NCBI RefSeq assembly: GCF_016236915.1
Contig: NZ_JAEHOK010000006.1
Coordinates: 117,367 to 181,366, forward strand
DNA length: 64,000 nt
DNA from: Salegentibacter maritimus
GTDB taxonomy: Bacteria; Bacteroidota; Bacteroidia; Flavobacteriales; Flavobacteriaceae
Reading direction: 5' to 3'
Positions 18,032-27,543 of the stretch are shown here, in pieces. Position 1 is the stretch's first letter, and every line of letters begins with the position of its first letter. A program made the position numbers and the translations under genes. Below the pieces are notes generated by a model that worked only from the letters and a program-made list of their open reading frames with translations, did not search any database and had not been told where the DNA came from.

Positions 18032-18469
18032 TTAAAACCAGGCACTCCATGGAATTCGGGACAACATCACCAATAATCCAAGGGTATAAAATATAGCCAG
18101 GGTTTTAAATTTTGGCTTTGAGGTAAGTTTATTCTTATGCTTAGAATACCCAATTGTTATCAACACTAACGCAATAATCATCATTAAAGGGTGCTCCATG
18201 ATGTAAAGTCTAAGTGTAGGATCTGGCATAACCGTACCCATACCCTTTTCTAATAATACAGAAAAATAAGGGGAAGTAAAATATAAGACCACTCCTATTA
18301 AAAACTGAATATGGGATGTGATAAGCGTAAAAAGAGCAATTCTAAAGTTGGTGGCTCCGTACTCTTTATTTGAAGCATACCCAATAATTGCATTTAAGGA
18401 GGCAACAAATAAAACAATAAGCACTAAATAGGCCCAATAAGAATGTATGAATTGTACTGTTGGATACAT
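18032..18469 (-). CDS. four-helix membrane protein of the cytochrome-b-like type
   Basis: A 145-residue integral membrane protein with four predicted transmembrane helices: about 10-30 (YWAYLVLIVLFVASLNAII), 45-65 (IALFTLITSHIQFLIGVVLYF), 95-112 (HPLMMIIALVLITIGY) and 125-140. Histidines near the ends of helices (SHIQF, EHPLMM, IHSYW) are consistent with haem ligation, and similar flavobacterial proteins are often labelled cytochrome B; that label is not proven. It is monocistronic, followed by a terminator hairpin. Confidence 0.65.
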   Translation of the reverse strand: MYPTVQFIHSYWAYLVLIVLFVASLNAIIGYASNKEYGATNFRIALFTLITSHIQFLIGVVLYFTSPYFSVLLEKGMGTVMPDPTLRLYIMEHPLMMIIALVLITIGYSKHKNKLTSKPKFKTLAIFYTLGLLVMLSRIPWSAWF

Positions 18470-18695
18470 AAAAATAATTTTTTAGTAAATATAGGATTTT
18501 CTATAACAAAGCTACTCAATTATAGGTTAGTTTATACCACACTTCAGCATTTATAAATTAATCAAAAAACAACACCAAACACATAAAAATGATGTTTATG
18601 TACTCTTATGGCATTTTAATTGATACATAATCAGTCAACCAGCCTTTCTATTACACTTTTAATTTTCGAGTACTAACTGTTAAATAATCTATCTT

Positions 18696-19412
18696 ATGAA
18701 ACCCAAGAAAAATCCAAAAGCCGATCTTCGAAAAAAATCAAATTTGTTTTTATCCTTCGGACTTATCCTTGCTTTGCTGGCCAGTTTTCTGCTAATAGAA
18801 TGGAAAGTTTATGATAAAAAAGACATCAGCTCACAAAAAGTATATTTTGATGCGCTGGATACCGAAGAAATTCCTATTACAGAACTGGCAAACACACCAC
18901 CTCCCAAGCCTCCGGTAATTCCCGATGTAATAGATGTTGTTGAAGACGATCCCGAGCTTGAGGAAGACGAGATTGAGTCTAGCGAGATAAACCTGGACGA
19001 TATTGTAGAGCCCGGGGAAATAGTTGAACCTGAAAACGTAGAAGAACCCGAAACAGTACCTTTTATCTTACTGGAAGATGTCCCCATATTTCCGGGCTGC
19101 GAAGCCTTAAAAGACAATAGCAAAAGAAAAGCCTGTATGACCGAAAAAATAACTGCTTACGTAAATAAAAATTTTAATAAAGAGCTGGGTAGCGAATTGG
19201 AATTATCAGGGGTAAACCGCATCAACATTCTTTTTCAAATTAATACCGAAGGAGAAATAGTAAACATACAGGCACGGGCACCACATCCACAACTTGAAGA
19301 CGAAGCCAAAAGAGTTATAAAATCTTTACCAAAAATGAAACCGGGAAAACAACGTGGAAAACCTGTTAATGTAAACTATTCATTACCTATAATTTTCCAG
19401 GTTCAAAATTGA
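18696..19412 (+). CDS. tonB: energy transducer TonB
   Basis: A 238-residue inner-membrane TonB protein. A single transmembrane helix lies at about residues 20-36 (FLSFGLILALLASFLLIEW), then a Pro/Glu-rich periplasmic spacer (TPPPKPPVIPD, acidic DDPELEEDE, then EPENVEEPE), and a C-terminal TonB domain with VNRINILFQINTEGEIVNIQ and LPKMKPGKQRGKPVNVNY. This layout is typical of Bacteroidota TonB, which energises the several TonB-dependent receptors in this window. ExbB/ExbD genes are not adjacent. A 216-nt upstream gap holds its promoter. Confidence 0.92.
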   Translation: MKPKKNPKADLRKKSNLFLSFGLILALLASFLLIEWKVYDKKDISSQKVYFDALDTEEIPITELANTPPPKPPVIPDVIDVVEDDPELEEDEIESSEINLDDIVEPGEIVEPENVEEPETVPFILLEDVPIFPGCEALKDNSKRKACMTEKITAYVNKNFNKELGSELELSGVNRINILFQINTEGEIVNIQARAPHPQLEDEAKRVIKSLPKMKPGKQRGKPVNVNYSLPIIFQVQN

Positions 19413-19477
19413 TATCACAGTATAACTAAGAAATTTGTTTTTATAATAAGCTTCTAGAATAAGGCTAAAAATTATCA

Positions 19478-19572
19478 AGGCTGGAAACTTTATTGGCACC
19501 GCCAAAGGGTGTAATAGCCCGAGGAAGTTTACTGATAAATAAAACTCGAATAGCAAAAGAGTTTTAACCAGT
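19478..19572 (+). ncRNA. candidate structured RNA between tonB and the TrkA_C gene
   Basis: This gap segment folds by eye into a compact multi-stem shape. An outer stem AAACTT (19485-19490) / AAGTTT (19525-19530) encloses TTGGC-ACC-GCCAA (19493-19505) and GGG/CCC (19507-19520). Directly after it, ACTG...AAAACTC (19531-19547) pairs with GAGTTTT..CAGT (19559-19572). It is in the 287-nt gap between tonB and a TrkA_C gene, on the strand of both. No known riboswitch class was recognised. It could be a 3' UTR element, a cis-regulator of the downstream gene or an independent RNA. Confidence 0.35.
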
Positions 19573-19699
19573 AGAGATTAGGCTCGTAGAACTAAAAAAG
19601 GTAACAGGTAATTAGAAAATATTAACTCCTGAATATGCTAAGAAAAATCAGAAAATAGTTTATCTTTTATTGATACAATAGTCATGTAAAAGATTAATT

Positions 19700-20458
19700 A
19701 TGATTGCCGCTGTTACCTTATTTTTTATCATCACCCTTTCAGCCTTAATTACACGCATTGCAGCTATTGCTTTGGCGCACACGGGACTTTCTACCCAAAT
19801 AGCAAGGTTTCAGGCACGCTCTGCATATACCGGCTCGGGTTTCACTTCATCAGAAACTGAGAAAATAATGAACCACCCGGTTCGTAGAAAGATTATTTAC
19901 AGCCTTATGCTTATTGGTAATGCCGGTATTGTAACCGCTATGTCTTCCTTAATTTTAACTTTTGTGCTGCCAGACAGTAATGCTTCCCGGCTATACGGTT
20001 TACTAATTGTAGTGGTAGGCCTGGCTATATTATGGTGGGCCATTAGAAGCGATTGGGTAGACCGCGGACTATCTAAAGTGATTAATAGAATGCTAAAAAA
20101 ATACACCGATATAAATGTACAGGATTATGCGGCCGTATTACACTTACACGATAATTATCATGTAAGCGAAATGCGAGTAGAAAAAGACAGTTGGCTAGCC
20201 AATAAAACTTTAATAGAATTAGACCTGAGAAAAGAAGGCATAACAGTTCTTGGGATAGATAGAAAAGGCGAAGGCTATTTAGGTTCCCCTACAGGAAATT
20301 CGAAAATATTGCCACTTGATGTTATTACCGTGTACGGCAAGGCAGAGGTTTTTGAAAGCATCTACAAAAGATCTCGTGATATTGGTGGTGAAATACAACA
20401 TCAAAAATTTGTTGAAAAAGAAGCCGATAGGAAACAGCAGGAAGAAGGTAAGAATTAA
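19700..20458 (+). CDS. membrane protein with TrkA-C (RCK_C) domain
   Basis: A 252-residue protein with an N-terminal helix (AAVTLFFIITLSALITRIAAIAL), a loop ARFQARSAYTGSGFTSSE, two further helices (IIYSLMLIGNAGIVTAMSSLILTFVL and YGLLIVVVGLAILWWAI), and a C-terminal RCK_C/TrkA_C domain at about 150-230 (MRVEKDSWLANKTLIELDLRKEGITVLG... KILPLDVITVYG). RCK_C domains bind small ligands such as cyclic di-AMP in potassium-transport systems. The loop before helix 2 resembles the pore-loop region of Trk/Ktr subunits only vaguely. A role in ion homeostasis is inferred. It is followed by a strong bidirectional terminator. Confidence 0.8.
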   Translation: MIAAVTLFFIITLSALITRIAAIALAHTGLSTQIARFQARSAYTGSGFTSSETEKIMNHPVRRKIIYSLMLIGNAGIVTAMSSLILTFVLPDSNASRLYGLLIVVVGLAILWWAIRSDWVDRGLSKVINRMLKKYTDINVQDYAAVLHLHDNYHVSEMRVEKDSWLANKTLIELDLRKEGITVLGIDRKGEGYLGSPTGNSKILPLDVITVYGKAEVFESIYKRSRDIGGEIQHQKFVEKEADRKQQEEGKN

Positions 20459-20569
20459 GAAAAAACTAAAGAATAGTTTTCTTTATCATATTAAAAAGGC
20501 TTCTTAATAGAAATTAAAAGAGTGTAAAACGCGGTATAATTAATGTTATTCTAAGAAACCACTCAAAAT

Positions 20570-20611
20570 AAAAAGGCCGTCTAAAAATTGCTTTTAGACG
20601 GCCTTTTTTGT
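20570..20611. terminator. bidirectional terminator
   Basis: AAAAAGGCCGTCTAAAA pairs with TTTTAGACGGCCTTTTTT across a short loop (stem about 20571-20587 and 20593-20610). It lies between the converging TrkA_C gene and the minus-strand TonB receptor and works on both strands. Confidence 0.9.
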
Positions 20612-20629
20612 GATCTTTTATTCTATTAA

Positions 20630-23377
20630 CTAGAAGTTAAAGGTTATTCCCGCATTCCAGGTTCTTCCAAATCCGAAATAAACTCTGTTATTCACATTAA
20701 CTCCGTTATAAGTTTCATCTCCAGCTCCAGCTAAAAGATTAGTGTCTGCCTCAGAAATATACATAGTATCAAAAACGTTATTGACATTAAGTCTAAAGTT
20801 AAGACTATTATTATCTTTCCCAATTGGCAGTCTAAACGAAGCTCCAGCATCTACCAACCCATAAGAAGGTAGCTTTAATGCCTTAAAATTATCGTCGCCT
20901 AATGCATCAGTTGCATCGAAATCAGCATAAAGATTATCTATATATCTATAATTAGCATCAATTCCAAGACCTTCAATTATCTCATAGTCAGCACCAAAAC
21001 TAGCAGTAAGTTGCGGTGCATCTCCAACTTTTACTCCGTCCAAAGCCAAAGTTGCAGTTTGTGGATTTCCATTTTCGTCTAAAATTGGTTCTTGATCGTT
21101 ATCGAAGTAAGTTGCTTCAACATCTCCCTCATACTCCCAATTTCCTACAGAAAACATACCTTTAAACCTTAATTTATCTGACACTCTTCCAGTAAAATCA
21201 ATTTCAAGACCAGTATGTACTTGAGTAATTCCATACAAATTGGCTCTACCTCTTATTTCCTGAGGAGTTTCTGCATTAAATACAGCTCCCACATCCTCGA
21301 ACCTATCTGCCCAGGATGTTCTGTAAATATTTACATTGGCACTAAATAAACTAGATCTAAATCCATATCCAATCTCGGTTCCAATTATTTGTTCATTTTG
21401 AAGATCTGGGTTTAGATTATTTCCAAAATTAATATAAACTGCATCAAAAAGTGGCTGTTTTGAATAGTAGCCTGCATTTGCATATACATTATGCATTTCA
21501 TCTATATTCCAGTTTAAACCACCTTTTATATTACCTCCAATAATATTCTCCCAATCTGTCTCCTGATTTCCTTCAAGTTCTCCAAAGTATTCCACTCGCT
21601 TAAAACCTTGATTTGAAATAGAACCTTGAACAAAAGCTGAAATAATTTCGTTATTATATTCTAACTGTCCAAAAGTACCAGCCCATCTTACTAAACCGTC
21701 ATTATAATAATCGATCTTTTCTTCTGAATCTATATCAGAAAACACCCAGAATTTGGGCTCAGCTGAGTATGTTTCTCTTTGTACAGGATCTGGATCATTA
21801 TTAATGTTATCTGTTTGAAGATAAGCATCTCCTCCAAGTAGATCATTAACTCTTCTATAATGAATTCCTTTATAAGTTCTTAAATCAATACCTACATCTA
21901 AAGTAAGTTCATCTGTTAACTGGTTGCTTAAGTTAGATAGTACTCCAAACCAGTTATGAGAATTTATTGAAGCTCTTCGGCTAATACCATTGGCAGCAGA
22001 TCTATCTCCATTCCCTTGATTAAGATAAATTCCATCAGTCAAAGCTCTTTGTCCTGTTGGGTTATCGTCGCTCCCAAAATCTGGTACAGCCTGACCACTA
22101 TTATAAGCAATAATATCGTCTACCCTAACCAAACCATCTTCAGTACGAGGTAAGGCGAATTGTCTTCTTCCGTTTATTCTTCCTATCTCGCCTGTTCCAC
22201 CACCACGACCAAACGATGCATAAGCTGAAGTAGAAAGCTGAGTCTTAGAATTAATGTCAAAATCCCAGTTTAAAGACATAATTGGTTTGTGATAGAAGTT
22301 TTTTCTAAAAGAATACTCCTCTCCATTTCTGTATCCCCACTCTTCATTATACTTAATATTAGGCTCATCATTATCACTATAACGTTGATAAGTTTCTATT
22401 GAACTACTTCTACTACGCTGATGATGCCATTGTGGAGCTCCCGTTACGGTAAACTGAAAGTCATGTTTATCGTTAGGTCTATAACCAAAACCCAAGTAGT
22501 AATTATACCCCTGAAATTTCGTACCATCTACATAACCATCACCTTGAGTTTGGCTCAATAACACGGTAGTGGAAAAACCACTTTCCATTAATCCAGTATT
22601 ATAAGAAGCAATAGTTTTTAAGTATCCGTCATTACCTGTAGTGGCGGTAACAAATCCACCTTCAGATTTATCCGCAGCTCTGGTAAGGACATTTATGGTT
22701 CCACCTACAGAAGATACTGCTAATTTAGAAGAACCAAGTCCTCTTTGAACCTGTATAGCAGAAGCAACATCACTTAAACCAGCCCAGTTACTCCAGTAAA
22801 CAGAACCGTTTTCCATATCATTAATTGGCACACCATTAATCATCACGGCTGAGTTGTTGGTATCAAAACCTCTAATATTAATACGAGCGTCTCCAAATCC
22901 ACCACCTTGTTTGGTAGCGTAAATTGAAGGGGTGTTATTAAGTATTTCAGGGAATTCCTGAGAACCTAATTTCTCCTGAATTTCAGCTGCTTTAATAGTC
23001 GATACAGCCACAGGAGTCTCACGATCTTTTGCTAAATCGGCTACACCAGTAATTACAACTTCAGCCAAAGCACCAGCATCAACCCCTAAAGAGATCGTGC
23101 CCAAGTTTTGGGTTTCTCCACCAGACACATTAAATCTGACAGTTTTTCTTTCATAACCAATAAAAGTTATGTTAATCTTACCTGTAGTTGACGAAACGTC
23201 AAGGGAGAAATTCCCATCAAAGTCCGTAGTAGTCCCATTGCTGGTACCTACTACCATAACCGTAGCCCCAGGCAATGGACCGTCCATTTCAGAATCTATC
23301 ACCGTACCGGTAATAGTTCCTTGAGCAAAAATTGTAGCTGATGTTAAAAACAACGCTAATGCTAATAATTTCCTCAT
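20630..23377 (-). CDS. TonB-dependent receptor
   Basis: A 915-residue outer-membrane receptor. The signal peptide MRKLLALALFLTSATIFAQ is followed by a carboxypeptidase-D regulatory-like domain (GTITGTVIDSEMDGPLPGAT ... about 20-105), a plug domain (ETPVAVSTIKAAEIQEKLGS ... NIRGFDTNNSAVMINGVPIND) and a large barrel ending in GRTWNAGITFNF with terminal Phe. No SusD partner is adjacent, so it is not an obvious polysaccharide-utilisation receptor. The barrel is rich in Asp/Asn loops (YIDNLYADFDATDALGDDN), seen in marine flavobacterial receptors. The ligand is unknown. A possible -7 box TAGTTTTG is at 23489-23496 on the minus strand. Confidence 0.9.
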   Translation of the reverse strand: MRKLLALALFLTSATIFAQGTITGTVIDSEMDGPLPGATVMVVGTSNGTTTDFDGNFSLDVSSTTGKINITFIGYERKTVRFNVSGGETQNLGTISLGVDAGALAEVVITGVADLAKDRETPVAVSTIKAAEIQEKLGSQEFPEILNNTPSIYATKQGGGFGDARINIRGFDTNNSAVMINGVPINDMENGSVYWSNWAGLSDVASAIQVQRGLGSSKLAVSSVGGTINVLTRAADKSEGGFVTATTGNDGYLKTIASYNTGLMESGFSTTVLLSQTQGDGYVDGTKFQGYNYYLGFGYRPNDKHDFQFTVTGAPQWHHQRSRSSSIETYQRYSDNDEPNIKYNEEWGYRNGEEYSFRKNFYHKPIMSLNWDFDINSKTQLSTSAYASFGRGGGTGEIGRINGRRQFALPRTEDGLVRVDDIIAYNSGQAVPDFGSDDNPTGQRALTDGIYLNQGNGDRSAANGISRRASINSHNWFGVLSNLSNQLTDELTLDVGIDLRTYKGIHYRRVNDLLGGDAYLQTDNINNDPDPVQRETYSAEPKFWVFSDIDSEEKIDYYNDGLVRWAGTFGQLEYNNEIISAFVQGSISNQGFKRVEYFGELEGNQETDWENIIGGNIKGGLNWNIDEMHNVYANAGYYSKQPLFDAVYINFGNNLNPDLQNEQIIGTEIGYGFRSSLFSANVNIYRTSWADRFEDVGAVFNAETPQEIRGRANLYGITQVHTGLEIDFTGRVSDKLRFKGMFSVGNWEYEGDVEATYFDNDQEPILDENGNPQTATLALDGVKVGDAPQLTASFGADYEIIEGLGIDANYRYIDNLYADFDATDALGDDNFKALKLPSYGLVDAGASFRLPIGKDNNSLNFRLNVNNVFDTMYISEADTNLLAGAGDETYNGVNVNNRVYFGFGRTWNAGITFNF

Positions 23378-23567
23378 GTTTAAAATTTGTTTGTTTTGAG
23401 TTTAAATTTCGATGCAAATGAAGTCAAATCTTTCAAATCCCGGTTTATCAGAATGTTAATAAATTTAACTTTAACATCTCTTTCGCTGCAAAACTAAAAC
23501 AAAATTTTAACTATTTGATTCTTTGGAAACTAATGATTTGCACAAATTGTTAACAAAACGGTTATTT

Positions 23568-25199
23568 TTACTTAAAAAACACCTCTAAAAGCTTTTTAGT
23601 AGAAGAATCGTGATTTTTAACCGATTTATCTTCGATTTCCGCAAGAATTTTACTCGCAAGCTGCTTACCCAGTTCAACACCCCATTGATCGTAGCTATAG
23701 ATGTTCCAAATCACCCCCTGTACAAAGATTTTATGTTCATACATAGCGATAATTTTCCCTAAACTTTCGGGGGTTAGTTTATCTATTAGCAAAGTATTAG
23801 TAGGCTTATTCCCCTCAAACTCCTTAAAAGGCACCAACTGCTCTATCTCATCTGTAGATAGGCCCTGGGCCTCCAATTCTTTTTTAACTTCTTCTTTACT
23901 TTTCCCCTGAAGCAAGGCTTCGGTTTGAGCAAAGAAATTAGCCATTAGTTTGTTATGATGGTCATTATCCTGATGCAAAGACTCTTTAAACCCAATGAAA
24001 TCTGCCGGGATCAATTTAGTTCCCTGGTGGATTAATTGAAAAAAAGCATGCTGAGAATTGGTTCCAGGTTCACCCCAAATAAGGGTACCGGTTTGATAAT
24101 CTACTTTTTTTCCATTTCTATCTACACTCTTTCCATTACTTTCCATAATGGCCTGCTGCAAATAAGCCGGAAGCCTGTTTAAATATTGTGTATAAGGAAT
24201 TACCGCTTCGCTTTCTGCCCTGTAAAAATTATTGTACCAAATACTTAACAATGCAAGCTGAACCGGAATATTTTCTTTAAAATCTGAAGTTCTAAAATGC
24301 TCATCCATTTTATGAGCACCCTTCAACAGGGCTTCAAAATTATTATAACCTACCGCCAAACTTATAGACAGTCCCACGGCACTCCATAGCGAAAAACGCC
24401 CTCCAACCCAATCCCACATGGGGAATACATTTTCTATAGCAATACCAAACTCCTCTACCTTTTTTAGGTTAGTAGAAACAGCCACAAAATGCTTAGATAC
24501 TGCGTCTTTTGGCGCTGTTTTTCTAAACCAGTTTCTAATTGTTGTGGCATTAGAAAGGGTTTCCTGAGTAGTAAAGGTTTTTGAAACTACCAGAAATAAA
24601 GTAGTTTCAGGGTTTAAATTCTTTATGGTTTCATAAACATGATCGCCGTCTACATTAGATACATAATGAACCTTTAAATGATTATGATAATATTTCAACG
24701 ACTCGGTAACCATTACGGGACCAAGATCTGAGCCTCCAATTCCAATATTTACGATATCGGTAAAAGCCTTCCCGGTATACCCCTTTTTCTCCCCACTTAT
24801 AATTTTTTCAGAAAAATTGCTAATCTTCCTTTTCACTTCCTGCACCTCAGGGACCACATTCTGGTTATCTACTTCTATATTAACATCAGCAGGGGCTCTT
24901 AGTGCTGTGTGCAAAACCGCACGGTTCTCAGTTCTATTAATCGCATCTCCACCAAAATAAGAATTTATTGCAGCAGTAAGATCACAGTCTTCTGCCAACT
25001 CCAACAACAAATCCCTGGTTTCCGCTGTAATTCTATTTTTACTGTAATCCAGATAAAAATCTTCCCAGGCAATAGAGAACTCTGAAGCTCTCTCAGAATC
25101 CTTCTCAAATAACTCTTTAAGTTTCAATTGCTCCACCTGGCTAAAATGCTTTTCTAATTTTTTCCAGGCTGTGGTTTGGGTTGGATTAATATTTTTCAT
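23568..25199 (-). CDS. pgi: glucose-6-phosphate isomerase
   Basis: Glycolytic enzyme interconverting glucose 6-phosphate and fructose 6-phosphate in the cytoplasm. The 543-residue length is that of the classic bacterial PGI. Motifs: [14 protein letters not shown] (phosphate binding), [14 protein letters not shown], the signature [39 protein letters not shown] (catalytic His region) and [14 protein letters not shown] near the C-terminus. It lies 129 nt downstream of the M23 gene on the same strand and may have its own promoter. Confidence 0.97.
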   Translation of the reverse strand: MKNINPTQTTAWKKLEKHFSQVEQLKLKELFEKDSERASEFSIAWEDFYLDYSKNRITAETRDLLLELAEDCDLTAAINSYFGGDAINRTENRAVLHTALRAPADVNIEVDNQNVVPEVQEVKRKISNFSEKIISGEKKGYTGKAFTDIVNIGIGGSDLGPVMVTESLKYYHNHLKVHYVSNVDGDHVYETIKNLNPETTLFLVVSKTFTTQETLSNATTIRNWFRKTAPKDAVSKHFVAVSTNLKKVEEFGIAIENVFPMWDWVGGRFSLWSAVGLSISLAVGYNNFEALLKGAHKMDEHFRTSDFKENIPVQLALLSIWYNNFYRAESEAVIPYTQYLNRLPAYLQQAIMESNGKSVDRNGKKVDYQTGTLIWGEPGTNSQHAFFQLIHQGTKLIPADFIGFKESLHQDNDHHNKLMANFFAQTEALLQGKSKEEVKKELEAQGLSTDEIEQLVPFKEFEGNKPTNTLLIDKLTPESLGKIIAMYEHKIFVQGVIWNIYSYDQWGVELGKQLASKILAEIEDKSVKNHDSSTKKLLEVFFK

Positions 25200-25328
25200 T
25201 TTTATTTAATTTTTCGGCTTTGCCTAAACTTTTATTTATCTTAAAATTACACGCACCTTCTATACTTTCGATCTTTAAACCGAAAAAATAGAAGCTTTCA
25301 TCTATCATGAGAACTTAGTTCTTGCTTT

Positions 25329-26567
25329 CTAAATCTCTTTATAAGGGATTCCGTCTAATGAGGTTTTCAAATCTTCAATCGCTGCAAGATATTTGTCCTT
25401 ATGCTCTGGCTCTATATGCTTGGCAGTTGGCAGTTTTTGGCGGTAAGGATCTACCTGCCTTCCATGAACCCAAAAACGATAACACACATGAGGCCCTGTA
25501 GCCAGGCCTGTACTCCCAACAAAACCAATAACATCTCCTTGTTTCACACGTTGGCCGTTTCTAACATTTCGTTTGCTCATGTGCAAATACTGGGTGGTAT
25601 ATTTATCGTTATGCCTTACTTTAACATAGTTCCCATTACCTGAAGTATAACTGGAAGCTATTACCGTTCCGTCGGCAGTACTTACAATGGGTGTTCCGTG
25701 TGCTGCCGCATAATCGGTTCCCAGGTGAGCTTTCCAACGTTTTTGAACAGGATGAAACCTCCTTTTCGTATATCTTGAAGAGATTCGGCTGTAATTTAGG
25801 GGCGCTTTTAAAAAGAAACTTTGCAAAGATTTAGCTTCTTCATCGTAAAAACTAGGTTGCCCGGTCACCGAATCTGTCTTGTATGCAAAAGCATAAAAAG
25901 GCCTATCTTCATGTTTAAAAACAGCGGCCTCCACATTTTCTATTCCCGCAAAAATAGTATCATCTATATATTTTTCAGAATAAATCATTTTAAATTGATC
26001 TCCTTTCTGGAGCTTAAAAAAGTCGATACTCCATTGATATATATCAGAAAGCTCATACACCAACAAATTGCTCAATCCCTGTTCTGCAACTGCTTCTGAA
26101 AGCGAAGAACTCACCACACCGGAAACCTCCCTCTTTTTTATAGTAACAGGCTTCTTTTTACGTGCTGCACTAATGCTATCGCCAATGCCCACCACGGTAT
26201 AGTTTATCCTATCGTTTTGATAGATAAAATACTGAGGCGTCCTGGCCGAATCTTTTGATTTAAGAATCATGTATTTTCTACCGGCCGTGATCCTTGCGGG
26301 ATTAAAGGTATCTTTTACCTTCTCTGAAATCTGATATATTTTCCCCCTGTCTACTCCGTGCTGATCTAAAAGGTAACCAAAACTATCTCCCGATTCTATA
26401 ACACCATTTACCACCTCATAGTCATCCAAAATAAAGCCGAACTCCTTTTTTACAGGCTTGGGCGCCTTTTTTTCGGCTTTCTCAGCATTTAACGCCGTTT
26501 CTTTTGTATTATCTTCACAGGCTGTAAAAGCCAATATCAATATTAGTAGGAAACTTAATTTTTTCAA
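25329..26567 (-). CDS. M23-family peptidoglycan metalloendopeptidase lipoprotein
   Basis: A 412-residue predicted lipoprotein (MKKLSFLLILILAFTACED, lipobox Cys17) with a central region like OapA/MepM-type N-terminal domains and a C-terminal M23 peptidase at about 285-390. Metal-site motifs are HLGTDYAAAHGTPI (HxGxD type) and GPHVCYRFW, where the usual HxH is HxC. The motif NGQRVKQGDVIGFVGSTGLA is typical of M23. The enzyme should cut peptide crosslinks of the cell wall, perhaps as a MepM-like growth endopeptidase. It starts 4 nt after kynA and is the third gene of a DUF3108-kynA-M23 operon. Confidence 0.88.
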   Translation of the reverse strand: MKKLSFLLILILAFTACEDNTKETALNAEKAEKKAPKPVKKEFGFILDDYEVVNGVIESGDSFGYLLDQHGVDRGKIYQISEKVKDTFNPARITAGRKYMILKSKDSARTPQYFIYQNDRINYTVVGIGDSISAARKKKPVTIKKREVSGVVSSSLSEAVAEQGLSNLLVYELSDIYQWSIDFFKLQKGDQFKMIYSEKYIDDTIFAGIENVEAAVFKHEDRPFYAFAYKTDSVTGQPSFYDEEAKSLQSFFLKAPLNYSRISSRYTKRRFHPVQKRWKAHLGTDYAAAHGTPIVSTADGTVIASSYTSGNGNYVKVRHNDKYTTQYLHMSKRNVRNGQRVKQGDVIGFVGSTGLATGPHVCYRFWVHGRQVDPYRQKLPTAKHIEPEHKDKYLAAIEDLKTSLDGIPYKEI

Positions 26568-26571
26568 TTTT

Positions 26572-27540
26572 CTAGTAGTTTTTCTTTTCTGTATTAAACA
26601 TATGGTTTACCCATTCTCTACCCCAATTTTCCAATTCTTCTTCACTCCATAAATAAGGAAAAAAACTATTTTTTTGAAATGTAGGTGGTAAAAATTCCTT
26701 CCAATTTGTACCGCCGGTAGCTGCAACCGCCTCTCTATCCTTATTTAAGTACCTATAAGCTGCCCCCATATGCATTAAGGGCCAGTTTACATTTACATAG
26801 GTATCAAAATTACGCAATGCTTCCTTTAAAAACTTATTATTTTTAACCGAATCTGGCAGTTCTTTATATTTATGAAAAAGAGTTCTTCCTTTATACTCTG
26901 AAGCTATTCGCAAGAAACGCGGCGTATAGCGCTTTTCGAATTGTCTAAGTGTTAAAGTCTTTTCCCTGGTTTTAAGATCTATACCTCCTTCTTTCCAGTA
27001 AATATTTTCGTACAATTCCTCCAGGCTATTTTCTTCTGAAAATTTATCCCTAAGCTCATAAGAAACCAAATTTTCCAGGGGCGTAGCATACATTTCTATC
27101 ATTCTAAATTGTGCTGATTGAAATCCGCTTGCCGGCAATAAAGACATTCTAAATTTTAGAAATTGTTTACGCTCCATCCCTTTTATCATCACATCAAAGG
27201 AATCGGTTAGAATTCTAAAATAGCGATTTAAACGATTGTATTTTTCAATTAAAAAATCGGCATCTGGCGATTCTTTTTCAATTATTTGCCGCTGCTCATG
27301 GATTATAAGCTTAAAATATAGCTCTGTAATTTGATGATAGGAAATAAAAATTTTCTCATCGGGAAAATGAGTTAGGGTTTTTTGTAAACTCAAAAGGGTA
27401 TCTATACTTAAATAATCCCAATACGTAAGATACCTATCATGTAAAAGCCCATCTAAATAGGAAGCCAAATCCTGACCTGAATTTTTAAACTTTTCCTCTA
27501 ATGCAAAAATGCGCTCTGCAATTTCCGGCTTTATTTCCAT
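26572..27540 (-). CDS. kynA: tryptophan 2,3-dioxygenase
   Basis: Haem dioxygenase that opens the indole ring of L-tryptophan to give N-formylkynurenine. The 322-residue protein shows family motifs SYHQITELYFKLIIHEQRQI (with the proximal active-site His), SGFQSAQFRMIEMYATPLEN (substrate pocket), and NVNWPLMHMGAAYRYL (haem-proximal His region) plus AATGGTNWKEFLPP. The formamidase and kynureninase genes are not in the window. It sits 3 nt after DUF3108 and 4 nt before the M23 gene, a tight but functionally mixed operon. Confidence 0.93.
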   Translation of the reverse strand: MEIKPEIAERIFALEEKFKNSGQDLASYLDGLLHDRYLTYWDYLSIDTLLSLQKTLTHFPDEKIFISYHQITELYFKLIIHEQRQIIEKESPDADFLIEKYNRLNRYFRILTDSFDVMIKGMERKQFLKFRMSLLPASGFQSAQFRMIEMYATPLENLVSYELRDKFSEENSLEELYENIYWKEGGIDLKTREKTLTLRQFEKRYTPRFLRIASEYKGRTLFHKYKELPDSVKNNKFLKEALRNFDTYVNVNWPLMHMGAAYRYLNKDREAVAATGGTNWKEFLPPTFQKNSFFPYLWSEEELENWGREWVNHMFNTEKKNY

Positions 27541-27543
27541 GTA

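Noticed and set aside
17960..18035. A 20-codon minus-strand GTG-started frame that reads PGFNKQLFFPDKLDLMPGG
   Set aside because: It looks like plausible coding sequence, and overlaps the end of the 18032 gene in another frame, but no homologue is known to me and it has no ribosome binding site.
19478..19600. Resemblance of the intergenic stretch to 23S rRNA domain I
   Set aside because: Only a short motif matches; flanks do not, so it is not called rRNA.
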